Shown: positions 42,305-50,727, numbered from the stretch's first letter. The stretch: DNA of 64,000 bases from Gammaproteobacteria bacterium (GCA_015709615.1 CP054179.1:2790001-2854000), one strand, 5' to 3'. Translations and numbers: made by a program. Notes: a model not told the origin generated them from the letters alone.

Positions 42305-42676
42305 TTACTTAACTTCCGATTTTCCCCATTCATTCGCCAAGGTATCCGAGGCTTGTTTCCAACGGTTGGTTGCTTGTTCCGCTGCAATCTTAGCCTGTTC
42401 CGATTTTTTTCGAGCTGCTTCGGCTTCGCGTTCGGCTTCAACCATCTTTTGCTTGGCTGAAGTTAGTTTCCTCTCGGCGAAAGCGGCGTCTTTTGCAGCA
42501 GTGTCGGCACTCTGCTTAGCATCCATCATTTTCTCGTAGGCCGCGCTGGCATTTTTCTGCAATAGCTCGATGGTGTCCGCGTGCGCAGATGGTGTAATCA
42601 AAACAAACAGTAAAAACGAAGTGAAAAGAAAGTTGAAATTTGATTGCATTGGATAGAGGTTCGTCATCATAGTCAT
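42305..42676 (-). CDS. Exported coiled-coil protein
   Basis: Protein of 123 residues with a signal peptide (LFTSFLLFVLITPSAHA) and a mature part that is one long helix rich in Ala, Lys, Glu and Gln (KMMDAKQSADTAAKDAAFAE, KMVEAEREAEAARKKSEQAK). It resembles Lpp- or TolA-like periplasmic coiled coils but has no lipobox and no C-terminal Lys anchor of the Lpp type. It may be a periplasmic spacer or scaffold; no family is recognised. Convergent with the GNAT gene. Several ATG codons near the 5' end leave the exact start open. Confidence 0.6.
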   Translation of the reverse strand: MTMMTNLYPMQSNFNFLFTSFLLFVLITPSAHADTIELLQKNASAAYEKMMDAKQSADTAAKDAAFAERKLTSAKQKMVEAEREAEAARKKSEQAKIAAEQATNRWKQASDTLANEWGKSEVK

Positions 42677-42852
42677 TGTGTTGAAATTTTTCTTCGCTTT
42701 GCCTAACTGTGTTTTAAGTTAAGGTAAAATCAGTATAGCAAAAAGCGGGTGCTCATGTTGATCGCCTGTGGTTACCGGGTTTTTCGTAATGCTGAAAAAC
42801 AAAGTGTGAATAAAATATTTTTGAGTTAATCGTTTTGATGAAAGGAGTTGGA

Positions 42853-43224
42853 ATGTCGCTGCTGTCGCTGTTAAAAACGAGTGTAATCTTTGCTTTTAGT
42901 GTAGGACTGATCACTTTTGCATTGCCGGTTCTGGCTGGTTGCGAAGGTTGCTTGTGTCCCGGAGACCCTTGCAAGCTTTGTCCGCTACCTGCGATGGAAA
43001 ATGATCCGATCAAACCAAACGAACCCGAGTTGTGCGCCAAAATTAGAGAAAAAGTGCCACCGACTTCGGCTCAACCCGGCTCTAACGAATATTTTCCCAG
43101 TTTGGATAAGTCAGTAATGGTGTGTGTCAATGAAGGGGGGGATGTCATCCGGAACAAACAGCGCAATGCCGAATATCCATCCCGGGTTTACTGCAAACCG
43201 CCGCGTTCGGTGAAAAAGGATTAG
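42853..43224 (+). CDS. Small Cys-rich exported protein or lipoprotein
   Basis: Protein of 123 residues from the ATG at 42853, which has an ideal AGGAG 7 bases upstream. The signal peptide (LLKTSVIFAFSVGLITFALP) ends in VLAGCEGCLCPGDPCKLCP: LAGC can act as a lipobox, and six cysteines fall within 17 residues after it if that first Cys is counted. Two more cysteines lie in LCAKIR and MVCVNEGG and one in VYCKPP. The close spacing suggests disulfides or metal binding. I do not recognise a family. Confidence 0.65.
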   Translation: MSLLSLLKTSVIFAFSVGLITFALPVLAGCEGCLCPGDPCKLCPLPAMENDPIKPNEPELCAKIREKVPPTSAQPGSNEYFPSLDKSVMVCVNEGGDVIRNKQRNAEYPSRVYCKPPRSVKKD

Positions 43225-43362
43225 CATGATTTATTTCCTTTTTTGATCGCATCCAATTTGCATGCTTTAGTGGATAGCCTTCTTATTTTTATGTCCCCCA
43301 GTTAGATTATTTCTTTTTAACTGGGACGTTTGCCCTGTAATCGATCGAACGTGCCATCCTGG

Positions 43363-43812
43363 TTATTTGATGGTTATTTTCTTGGCGGCTGAGCCGTTTA
43401 TTTTCGGAAGTGTCAGTTCGAGTATACCGTCTTTATATTTCGCTTCCGTTTTTGCTTCATCAACCGCGCTGTTCAGCGTGAAGCTGCGATAACTGGAGCC
43501 TTGGTAACATTCGCGGCAAATCACGCGTTCTCCTTCTTTTTCTTCCTTTTCTTTTTTGGTTTCAGCACTGATGGAAACCCGGTTGCCGTCAACTTCGACT
43601 TTAATATCCTCTTTATTGACACCAGGGATTTCCGCGCGGACGGTATAGGTTTTATCGTTTTCCTTCAAATCGATTTTGATCAAAGGTGCAATTTCCGATT
43701 CATTGAAGTAGGGGCGCAGTCCGAATCCTCTGAACCAGTCTTCCATGTTGATGAAAGGATCGAGGCGTGCCAAATCGCCGAATAATGGAGAATGCCGAAC
43801 AATTTTTGACAT
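43363..43812 (-). CDS. Hsp20 small heat-shock protein
   Basis: Alpha-crystallin-type chaperone of 149 residues that holds unfolding proteins. After a variable N-terminus (PFINMEDWFRGFGLRPYF) the core runs from IKIDLKENDKTYTVRAEIPG to YKDGILELTLPK, with the conserved A-x-x-x-G-x-L pattern as YKDGILELTLPK and a C-terminal KKITIK extension in place of the IXI motif. A small insertion with ERVICRECYQGSSYRSFTL contains two cysteines. It is downstream of the DUF2934 gene on the same strand, a pairing typical of stress loci. Confidence 0.93.
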   Translation of the reverse strand: MSKIVRHSPLFGDLARLDPFINMEDWFRGFGLRPYFNESEIAPLIKIDLKENDKTYTVRAEIPGVNKEDIKVEVDGNRVSISAETKKEKEEKEGERVICRECYQGSSYRSFTLNSAVDEAKTEAKYKDGILELTLPKINGSAAKKITIK

Positions 43813-43859
43813 GATATCAACTCTCTGGATAGTTGTTATTGGGTAACACTAAAACTCAA

Positions 43860-44150
43860 TTACTCGGTTTTATGGGTGAGGAATTGAAAATCTATACCGC
43901 TGCTGTCAAACATACTCAACTCGCTGTCAACTTCCATTTCCGCCTCCAGCCAATCCTGGATTGCATCCGCTTCATTGCCGCTAAAGCCACGTTTCTCGGC
44001 GCGGTAATACGCTGCGGTGGCGATCATTTCCTGGCGATCGGCACGTTGTTTGGTTGCAGTGATAATGCGATGCGCGAGGATATTTTCTTCGCTTTTGGAC
44101 AATTTTGTACGCGATTTCTTGGGTGCGGTTTCGCTGACTTTGCTTGGCAT
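43860..44150 (-). CDS. DUF2934 family protein
   Basis: Protein of 96 residues with a basic N-terminus (SETAPKKSRTKLSKSEENIL) and the DUF2934 core: MIATAAYYRAEKRGFSGNEA then DAIQDWLEAEMEVD. The core motif A-x-x-x-AEKRGF and the W-x-x-AE ending are diagnostic. These proteins often stand next to stress genes; no biochemical role is known. A 48-base gap to Hsp20 suggests co-transcription. Ribosome binding site AAGGAGAACGATC is good. Confidence 0.82.
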   Translation of the reverse strand: MPSKVSETAPKKSRTKLSKSEENILAHRIITATKQRADRQEMIATAAYYRAEKRGFSGNEADAIQDWLEAEMEVDSELSMFDSSGIDFQFLTHKTE

Positions 44151-44241
44151 TTGATCGTTCTCCTTTATACGAATATTTCAAACTCAAGAGATTGAGCTGG
44201 CAAAAAACGCTATCGGTTGACTATCTTAAAGAAACTTTTTT

Positions 44242-44271
44242 TAAAAATAAGTAAGAAAAAACTTATTTTTA
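44242..44271. repeat. 11-bp AT-rich inverted repeat between HTH-like gene and DUF2934
   Basis: TAAAAATAAGT (44242-44252) and ACTTATTTTTA (44261-44271) are exact reverse complements with an 8-base loop. The 135-base gap that holds it is AT-rich. It could be an AT-rich operator for the HTH-like protein encoded next to it, or a weak terminator. Confidence 0.45.
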
Positions 44272-44285
44272 ACTAAGCAATATAC

Positions 44286-44642
44286 TTAAATATTGACAAC
44301 ACTTTTATTTCTGTGATCAAAAAAAAGCGGATCGGTTGGCGTATCGTGCGATTGCCCAAGAATTTCGCATATTTTTTGAAATTCGCTGCGAATGGTGGCG
44401 GGGGTTTTTTTTAGATGTGCAGCCAGAATTTTGCTATCGGTTGTTTCCAGGATAAAGCTTGCCTCAAGCAACCGGTACAGCGCCGGGGTAAGCATTTTCT
44501 TGTGATCGATGGACTCGATGAGGCGTGCAGCGTGCATTTTAGCGCGTCTCAATTGACCCGCTTCGTAAAAGGAATGATTGTTTTTTTGTCTGGAAAGAAG
44601 GTTGTTGACGTTAAGGTTTTCGAGAGTTTCAGCTTGTACCAT
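44286..44642 (-). CDS. HTH-like small protein in the stress block
   Basis: Protein of 118 residues. Residues about 52-95 (LTPALYRLLEASFILETTDS then KILAAHLKKTPATIRSEFQK) have the shape of a LuxR/sigma-70 region 4-type helix-turn-helix: a Leu-Thr-Pro start, a two-helix turn and a basic recognition helix. No receiver or sensor domain precedes it. It stands directly upstream of DUF2934 and hsp20 on the same strand, so a role as their regulator is plausible but inferred. Family not firmly recognised. Confidence 0.6.
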   Translation of the reverse strand: MVQAETLENLNVNNLLSRQKNNHSFYEAGQLRRAKMHAARLIESIDHKKMLTPALYRLLEASFILETTDSKILAAHLKKTPATIRSEFQKICEILGQSHDTPTDPLFFDHRNKSVVNI

Positions 44643-44912
44643 TTGAATTTACTCCTCACGTAGGGCAATAATTCCAGGATAGCAAGCTTATGTGACAAGA
44701 ATATAACAAGTCCGTTTAAACTTGCTTCCGGTTATTCACTGTAACTTGGAAGGGAAGAAACTACAATGCGACAAATTGCCGCTCTCTGGTTATTCTTGTT
44801 GTTAAATCCAGCCGCTGTTTTTTCATTGTGAAGCGACAGGCCGGATAAATAAATAAGCACATGGCTTAAATTTGTCTAAGCAAAATGCCTAAAAGTTCAT
44901 GACATCCGATCG

Positions 44913-45055
44913 GGAAGCGCTGATTAATTGACTGCACGAGCGAATCGCTTCGTTGCGCGGTGCTCACTCCCTCGTCTATCTGATTGATATGTCTTGGTTG
45001 TTGCGTTTCGTATGCCTAGCCCTTCATCATGTTCGTCGAATTAATCAGCGCTTCC
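44913..45055. repeat. MITE-like element, copy 2 (17-bp inverted ends)
   Basis: A 143-bp segment bounded by GGAAGCGCTGATTAATT (44913-44929) and its exact reverse complement (45039-45055). The interior matches the reverse complement of the copy at 8811-8961 with 24 differences over about 109 positions by my count, mostly C/T or A/G changes. It lies in the 471-base gap between lon and the HTH-like gene, 58 bases after the lon stop codon. The rest of this gap shows no gene. Confidence 0.8.
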
Positions 45056-45113
45056 ATAGATTGGATTGTGCATTTCAATTCAGAATCGTTCCATATCTTG
45101 TTGTAATGTAATT

Positions 45114-47486
45114 TTAAACGAGCTTGAATCCCGGAGTCTGAGCACGGCTGTCGCTCGGGCTTAAGGCTGCTTGCACGGCATCATCCGCACTTTCCAATAA
45201 AATAAACTGCATCGCGGTTCGCGTTGCTTCCGGCACATCGCGCAAATCCTTTTCGTTGCGTGCGGGCAGCAGCACGGTTTGGATACCGGCGCGCTGCGCC
45301 GCCAGTATTTTTTCCTTGATGCCGCCGACCGGCAACACCAATCCGCGCAAACTGATTTCACCGGTCATGGCGACATCGTGACGCACCGGGCGGTTGGTGA
45401 ACAGGGAAGCGAGCGCGATAAACATCGCTACACCGGCGCTCGGTCCGTCTTTCGGGATCGCTCCCGCAGGCACGTGCAAATGCACATCGATACCCTCGAA
45501 CAATGCTGGCGGAATATTGAGATCGCTGGCGCGCGCTTTTACCAGCGTAAGCGCCGCTTGCGCGCTTTCCTTCATGACATCGCCGAGCTGTCCGGTCAGT
45601 ATCAGCCGCCCGCTGCCGTGGATGCGCGTGGCTTCAATGAACAAAATGTCGCCGCCCACGGGTGTCCACGCCAGGCCAGTAGCGACGCCTGGTAAATCGG
45701 TATGCAGCGCCAGTTCGTGTTCAAATTTTTCCGGTCCCAGAATCGCGTCCAGATCTGCTGCGTCAATCCGCACTTGCTGCTGCTGACCTTCGGCGATGCG
45801 TAACGCCGCGTGCCGCATGACCCGGCCGATTTCCCGTTCGAACTGGCGCACACCGGCTTCCCGGGTGTAGCTGGCGACTATGTTTTCCAGCGCGGCCGGT
45901 GTCAGCGTGCATTGTTCTTCGCGCAAGCCGTTCGCTTCGCTTTGGCGCTGCACGAGATAGCGCAGCGCAATTTGCAGCTTTTCCTCTTGCGTATAGCCGG
46001 GCAGATCGATGATTTCCATGCGGTCGCGCACCGGCGGCGACACATTGTCGATGACGTTCGCCGTGGCGATGAAAATCACTCGGCTCAAGTCGAACGGCAC
46101 GCCGAGATAATTATCGCGAAACGTGGAATTTTGTTCCGGATCGAGAATTTCCAGCAGCGCGGCCGACGGATCGCCTTGGATGCTGGCGGACATTTTGTCG
46201 ATTTCATCGAGCATCATGACGCAGTTGCGTGCGCCCGCCTTGCGCAAGCTCTGCACGATATTGCCCGGCATCGCGCCGACGTAGGTGCGGCGGTGACCGC
46301 GCATTTCCGCTTCGTCGTGCACGCCGCCGAGAGAAACGCGCACGAACGACCGCTGCAGGGCGCGCGCGATGCTTTGCCCCAGCGATGTTTTGCCGACGCC
46401 TGGCGGGCCGACAAAACACAAAATCGGTGCGCGCCCGTGCGGTTTCAGTTTTTGCACGGCGAGAAATTCGATGATGCGCTGTTTGATGCGCTCCAATCCA
46501 AAGTGATCCGCTTCCAGAATCCGGCGCGCGCTGTTCAGATCGATGGGCGTTTCTGCGGGCAAGCGCCAGGGCAATTCCGTCATCCATTCCAGATAGGTAT
46601 GCAGCATCGAATACTCGCTCGAGGCGCTTGGCATGCGTTGCAAGCGCTGCAATTCCTTGCGCGTTTGCGCTTCAATATCGCCGGGCATGCCGGCTTTGCC
46701 GATCGCTTCACTCAGTTGCGCGATTTCCTGGTCGTTCTCGCCGTCTTCGCCCAATTCTTTCTGAATGGCTTTCAGCTGTTCGTGCAACAAAAATTTACGC
46801 TCGCGATCTTCCATCTGTTCCTTGGTACGCTCGCCGATTTCCTGCGACAGGCGTAAAACCTCGATGCGGCGCGATAGGATGTGCAGCACTTTCTGCAACC
46901 GTTCTTCGGTGCCGATGGTTTCCAGCAGCATTTGTTTCTCGCTGACTTCGGTATCGAGCAGGCTGGCGGTAATGTCGGCCAGATCGGACGGCGCGCGCGT
47001 GGCCTGCAAGGAATGGGCAAGCTCGGCGGGTACGCCGGGTAACAGCGAAAGAATTTCGATGGCGCGTTCGCGCAATTGCAAAGCGAGCGCTTCGGCTTGC
47101 GTGGAAACTTCCGCGGATTCCTTGAGGCGTTTTATGCGGGCCGCAATGAACGGATAGCCCTCGACGAGTTCTTCAATCTGAAAGCGCTCCACACCCTGAC
47201 AAATAACATGATGCGTTTTATCGTCCGTGGTGACATGGCGGATGATATTGGCGATCGTGCCGGTGCGGCATAACGCATCCAGTCCCGGTTCGTCCACTGC
47301 GGCGTCTTTTTGCAGCACGATACCGATAGGGGCCTTCGATTGCAGCGCATGCTCGATGGTGGCGATTGAACGGGCGCGACCGACGGTGACGGGCATTAAC
47401 ACATGCGGAAATAACACCACGTTGCGCATCGGCACCAAAGCGATGACATCGGCAGGCAACGGCAGGCTTGTGACAGATTGTTCCAT
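45114..47486 (-). CDS. lon: Lon protease
   Basis: ATP-dependent protease of 790 residues (LonA type) that removes damaged proteins and stress regulators. The N-terminal substrate domain (about 1-220) is followed by the AAA+ module with Walker A GPPGVGKTSLGQSIA near residue 362 and Walker B MMLDEIDKM, and the C-terminal protease domain with the catalytic Ser in PKDGPSAGVAM near residue 684 and Lys in VGGIKEKILAA near residue 726. Given its place among stress genes, this may be an accessory lon rather than the housekeeping copy, which usually neighbours clpX and hupB. Confidence 0.96.
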   Translation of the reverse strand: MEQSVTSLPLPADVIALVPMRNVVLFPHVLMPVTVGRARSIATIEHALQSKAPIGIVLQKDAAVDEPGLDALCRTGTIANIIRHVTTDDKTHHVICQGVERFQIEELVEGYPFIAARIKRLKESAEVSTQAEALALQLRERAIEILSLLPGVPAELAHSLQATRAPSDLADITASLLDTEVSEKQMLLETIGTEERLQKVLHILSRRIEVLRLSQEIGERTKEQMEDRERKFLLHEQLKAIQKELGEDGENDQEIAQLSEAIGKAGMPGDIEAQTRKELQRLQRMPSASSEYSMLHTYLEWMTELPWRLPAETPIDLNSARRILEADHFGLERIKQRIIEFLAVQKLKPHGRAPILCFVGPPGVGKTSLGQSIARALQRSFVRVSLGGVHDEAEMRGHRRTYVGAMPGNIVQSLRKAGARNCVMMLDEIDKMSASIQGDPSAALLEILDPEQNSTFRDNYLGVPFDLSRVIFIATANVIDNVSPPVRDRMEIIDLPGYTQEEKLQIALRYLVQRQSEANGLREEQCTLTPAALENIVASYTREAGVRQFEREIGRVMRHAALRIAEGQQQQVRIDAADLDAILGPEKFEHELALHTDLPGVATGLAWTPVGGDILFIEATRIHGSGRLILTGQLGDVMKESAQAALTLVKARASDLNIPPALFEGIDVHLHVPAGAIPKDGPSAGVAMFIALASLFTNRPVRHDVAMTGEISLRGLVLPVGGIKEKILAAQRAGIQTVLLPARNEKDLRDVPEATRTAMQFILLESADDAVQAALSPSDSRAQTPGFKLV

Positions 47487-47639
47487 AGCGGCTCATCCTC
47501 CAGGAATGTAAGCGGGTTGTATTACTCCCCTCGAATATTTGCGCGCTTAACCAGGAATTCAAGTGAATAGCGCTGGTTATGGTTCAAGGTAACCGGCGCA
47601 ATGGCGATCATGTGCCGGTTACCTGGGAAAACGATGCGA

Positions 47640-48089
47640 TTACGGACGGTGCCGTGTTTCTTTTTTTTGCTCGTAACGCACCAGCTTGGCGAGATCGAGC
47701 AGCTCTTCCGATAATAATTGCAGCGCATCGTCGAGCGTCAGTATGCCGACCAATTCCCCGGTTTCATCGACAACCGGCAAACGCCGTGCGGTTTTGCGAC
47801 GCATGAGTTCGATGGCCTCGTACGATGCCGTGCTCTCTTTGATGGTAAATACTTCCTGCGCCATGATATCGCCGACTGTAATGACGTTTTCGTCCAATTC
47901 GGTCGCTACAACTTCTACAACCAGATCGCGATCCGTGACAACGCCGACCGGAACTTGGCGGCCGTCACGCTTTTCGACTACGATGACGGCGCCGACATGG
48001 TATTGGCGCATCAGCTTGGCAGCTTCCACAACGGTTGCATCGCGCTGGATGACAATGACTTCACGATTACAAATTTCACCGACAGGCAT
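47640..48089 (-). CDS. Tandem CBS-domain protein
   Basis: Protein of 149 residues made of two CBS domains (about 7-65 and 73-130) with no other module. Each has the usual D-x-T pattern (VVTDRDLV in the first, VGILTLDDALQLLSE in the second) and the pair forms a Bateman module that can bind adenine nucleotides or NAD-related ligands. It has a strong ribosome binding site (AAAAAAGGAGAAAACAA). In stress loci of betaproteobacteria such stand-alone CBS proteins occur beside Hsp20 and Usp genes. Confidence 0.9.
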   Translation of the reverse strand: MPVGEICNREVIVIQRDATVVEAAKLMRQYHVGAVIVVEKRDGRQVPVGVVTDRDLVVEVVATELDENVITVGDIMAQEVFTIKESTASYEAIELMRRKTARRLPVVDETGELVGILTLDDALQLLSEELLDLAKLVRYEQKKETRHRP

Positions 48090-48140
48090 TTGTTTTCTCC
48101 TTTTTTCTCAAATAAGTGGAAGAACGGTTGAATTCCCGAT

Positions 48141-48644
48141 TCAGCGCGACCAGTGCACGCGCAACAGGTTTTCCGCCGGATTGTAATGAAACTCCAATTC
48201 TCCTTGATACGCTTCATGAATAGCTTCACCGATACCGCGCGCGAGGTGTATGTCCGTAGTAGTAATCAACACCTGGTCCTGTTTTTCCTCGGTCGCCATG
48301 ATCCGCTTTAACGGGTGTTCGGTTTTTTCCTTTTTCTCGAAGTGCTGTACCAAATGCATAATTTCGTCGCGGTGTTCCTGTAAAAAATTGCCTTGCAAAG
48401 TCAGGAAACCGGCCGGGTAATGATCATGAATGCGCTGACAGGCCGGGCAATTATGCTCATGCGCATTGGCCGTTGCGCCAAGCCATTGCCACCGTCCTTT
48501 GTGAAATACCGCGCTGCATTGCGGACATACGGTCGGCTCAGGAAGTTTGCCGGAAATTTTGTACGCATCGTGTATTTGTTCCTGAAAAATACCATCGCGC
48601 CGGTTGATCGGATGGAAACCGGGATGTGTGCTTTTTGTGCCCAT
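48141..48644 (-). CDS. BCAM0308-like zinc-ribbon protein
   Basis: Protein of 167 residues from the ATG at 48644 (AGAAGGAGATTTACC upstream), which is preferred to a longer frame. The N-terminal half has two CxxC pairs, VCPQCSAVFHKGRW and NCPACQRIHDHYPAG, forming a zinc ribbon; the C-terminal half (DIHLARGIGEAIHEAYQGEL) is a small alpha-beta domain. The layout resembles the NMD3-like/BCAM0308 family known from the low-oxygen locus of Burkholderia. It may bind RNA or ribosomes, which is inference. Confidence 0.7.
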   Translation of the reverse strand: MGTKSTHPGFHPINRRDGIFQEQIHDAYKISGKLPEPTVCPQCSAVFHKGRWQWLGATANAHEHNCPACQRIHDHYPAGFLTLQGNFLQEHRDEIMHLVQHFEKKEKTEHPLKRIMATEEKQDQVLITTTDIHLARGIGEAIHEAYQGELEFHYNPAENLLRVHWSR

Positions 48645-48685
48645 GGTAAATCTCCTTCTAAATAACTTTTTTATTTGAATTTCAA

Positions 48686-48784
48686 TCACCACACCTGCAT
48701 TTGCGGGTGACGCCGCTTTGCCGCTTTATGCTTAAGCCGTGGCTTCATCTTGCGCGCTTTGATAATTTTGTCAAGCGTTTCCAT
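48686..48784 (-). CDS. Candidate 32-residue basic protein
   Basis: A short frame reading METLDKIIKARKMKPRLKHK then AAKRRHPQMQVW. Sixteen of 32 residues are Lys, Arg or His or are Met/Ala; the charge is strongly positive. The ATG comes 6 bases after the pncB stop codon, with GGGGGA upstream, so coupling to pncB is possible. Too short for usual gene finders. Nucleic-acid or ribosome binding would fit the composition, but there is no homology evidence here. Confidence 0.4.
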   Translation of the reverse strand: METLDKIIKARKMKPRLKHKAAKRRHPQMQVW

Positions 48785-48790
48785 CGTGCT

Positions 48791-50149
48791 TTATCCCCCG
48801 GTTTCCCGCTCGTACAGCATGCGATCCCGATCCAGTTGATCCGCCAGCGCTTGCAAGGCGATTGAAATCGCTACCGGATAGGCGGGTGCGGGCTCAAGTG
48901 CAGTCATGGCGGCGGGCAGTTGGCGGTAATTTTTCAGCGTTTGATCGCGCAATGCAGCGAGTGGGAGCTTGGGATGAAGACGCTTACCCGCGCGCATCAC
49001 GGGTTGAATCAGCGCTTCACCCGGCTGCGGATCATCGTCTTCCAATGCGATGACATCGGCGGCAATACGACGGTTATTGTCAAAAGTACGGTAAACCTGT
49101 TTTCGTCCCGGCCACGTGGCCTTGCCTTCGGAATGTTTGCGGCGCGGTTTACCAGCGTATTCCTGCAGTTTGTACGCGCAGTCCAGCGCCGGTGCATCGA
49201 TGGAAATATCGAGCGCGGTGCCGATGCCAAAGCCGTCAATTGGCGCTTGCGCGGACAATAGCGCATGCAGTTTGTATTCGTCGAGGTTGCCGCTGGCAAA
49301 AATAGCGGTGTTTTGCAGACCACCAGCATCGAGTATCTCACGAACATTGCGGGCGTGAGCCGCTAAGTCACCGCTGTCTAGACGGATACCTTTAACGGTG
49401 ATGTTTTCAGCGGCCAGTTTGTGCGCCAAATGCACCACTTTTTGCGCCGCCGCTTCGGTATCGTAGGTATCGATGAGCAGCACCGTATTAGCGGGGTGGC
49501 AGCGGGAAAAATGCTCGAATGCCGCACTTTCATCTGCATGTGCCTGAATATAGGAATGCGCCATCGTGCCGAACAACGGAATGTCGTACAGCGCGGCCGC
49601 CAGTACCGTTGCAGTACCGGAAAATCCCGCCAGATAACTGGCGCGCGCAGCCAGCAATGCGGCTTCCGCGCCGTGCGCGCGGCGCATGCCGAAATCGACC
49701 AGCAGCTTGTCCGGCGCTGTCAGCACCGAACGCGCCGCTTTGGAAGCGATCAGGGTTTCAAAATGCAGCAGATTGATAATGCGCGATTCGACTAGTTGCG
49801 CCTGCGGCATTTTCGCAGTGATGCGAAAAATCGGCTCATTGGGAAAGAAAATGGTGCCTTCCGGCATCGCATGAACATCGCCGTCAAACTTAAATTGCGC
49901 GAGATAATGGATGACATGCGGTGGAAAGCGCGTGCCAAGCCAGTCCAATTCTTCCGTTGAAAATCGCAAGTTTTCCAGAAATTCGAGCACTTGTTCCAGC
50001 CCAGCGGCAACGAGGAAATTGCGTCCCGGCGGCAGTCTGCGTACAAACAGCTCGAACACGGCGGTTTCTTCCATGCCTAGCTCAAGATAGCTTTGCAGCA
50101 TGGTGAATTGATACAGATCGGCCAGTAACGGGCTGGATAGCGGATTCAT
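48791..50149 (-). CDS. pncB: Nicotinate phosphoribosyltransferase
   Basis: Enzyme of 452 residues that joins nicotinate to PRPP, giving nicotinate mononucleotide for NAD. The opening SSPLLADLYQFTMLQSYLE and RRLPPGRNFLVAAGLEQVLE are those of the family, followed by the phosphate-binding GMRRAHGAEAALLAARASYL near residue 153 with the catalytic His, and DTYDTEAAAQKV and RLDSGDLAAHA. The nicotinamidase gene just upstream overlaps it by 4 bases, so together they recycle nicotinamide. Confidence 0.95.
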   Translation of the reverse strand: MNPLSSPLLADLYQFTMLQSYLELGMEETAVFELFVRRLPPGRNFLVAAGLEQVLEFLENLRFSTEELDWLGTRFPPHVIHYLAQFKFDGDVHAMPEGTIFFPNEPIFRITAKMPQAQLVESRIINLLHFETLIASKAARSVLTAPDKLLVDFGMRRAHGAEAALLAARASYLAGFSGTATVLAAALYDIPLFGTMAHSYIQAHADESAAFEHFSRCHPANTVLLIDTYDTEAAAQKVVHLAHKLAAENITVKGIRLDSGDLAAHARNVREILDAGGLQNTAIFASGNLDEYKLHALLSAQAPIDGFGIGTALDISIDAPALDCAYKLQEYAGKPRRKHSEGKATWPGRKQVYRTFDNNRRIAADVIALEDDDPQPGEALIQPVMRAGKRLHPKLPLAALRDQTLKNYRQLPAAMTALEPAPAYPVAISIALQALADQLDRDRMLYERETGG

Positions 50150-50727
50150 GCAAGCTCCTGATAATGGACGAACTGTGCGCCCAATTGCATCATTTCCCGC
50201 AATGCACGCTGCCCGTCACCGGGCTGCCGGTCGAAGGCGCGCACGGCGTCTTTCAGCACGAAAGCGGTGTATTGCAGGCGCAGCGCATCCTGCACGGTAT
50301 GGAACACGCAATATTCGGTTGCAACGCCGCCGGTAAAAATGCGCCGGATATGCAGCGACCGCAATAAGCCATCGAGTTGCGTGCCGCTGAAGCCGGAATA
50401 CGCGTCGCTTTCCCGTGCCGTTGCTTTGGAGATGATATGTGTGGCGGCGGGCAATGCCAGAGCAGCATGGAAAGCCGCGCCGTCTGATCCGGCGATACAA
50501 TGCGGCGGCCATGGACCGCCTTGCGGTTGGAACGAGCAATGGTCCGGCGGATGCCAATCGCGCGTGGCAAGAACTGGCAATCGATGCGCAGCAAAATAAG
50601 CCAGATAGCGATTCAGTTGCGGAATGATGTCATCGCCGCCAGCAACCGCAAGACTACCGCCCGGCAGAAAATCATTCTGCATGTCGATCACGATGAGCGC
50701 ATCGCCCGCTGCGGGTGTAATTTTCAT
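50146..50727 (-). CDS. pncA: Nicotinamidase (isochorismatase-family)
   Basis: Hydrolase of 193 residues that deaminates nicotinamide. The catalytic Asp is in VIDMQNDFLPGGSLAV near residue 16, the metal site in RDWHPPDHCSFQPQGGPWPP near residues 57-70, Lys in SKATARES near residue 102, and the Cys in GGVATEYCVFHTV near residue 141, which gives the full Asp-Lys-Cys triad. It overlaps pncB by 4 bases and lies 44 bases downstream of the HPF-cold-shock gene, all on the minus strand. Confidence 0.92.
   Translation of the reverse strand: MKITPAAGDALIVIDMQNDFLPGGSLAVAGGDDIIPQLNRYLAYFAAHRLPVLATRDWHPPDHCSFQPQGGPWPPHCIAGSDGAAFHAALALPAATHIISKATARESDAYSGFSGTQLDGLLRSLHIRRIFTGGVATEYCVFHTVQDALRLQYTAFVLKDAVRAFDRQPGDGQRALREMMQLGAQFVHYQELA

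Noticed and set aside
43297..43325. 8-bp stem CCCAGTTA/TAACTGGG between the Cys-rich gene and hsp20
   Set aside because: Loop of 13 bases and no T tract on either strand, so not supported as a terminator.
45810..46856. 348-codon frame antisense to lon
   Set aside because: Arises from high-GC codon use in lon; composition is His/Arg/Phe-rich and no motif is present.
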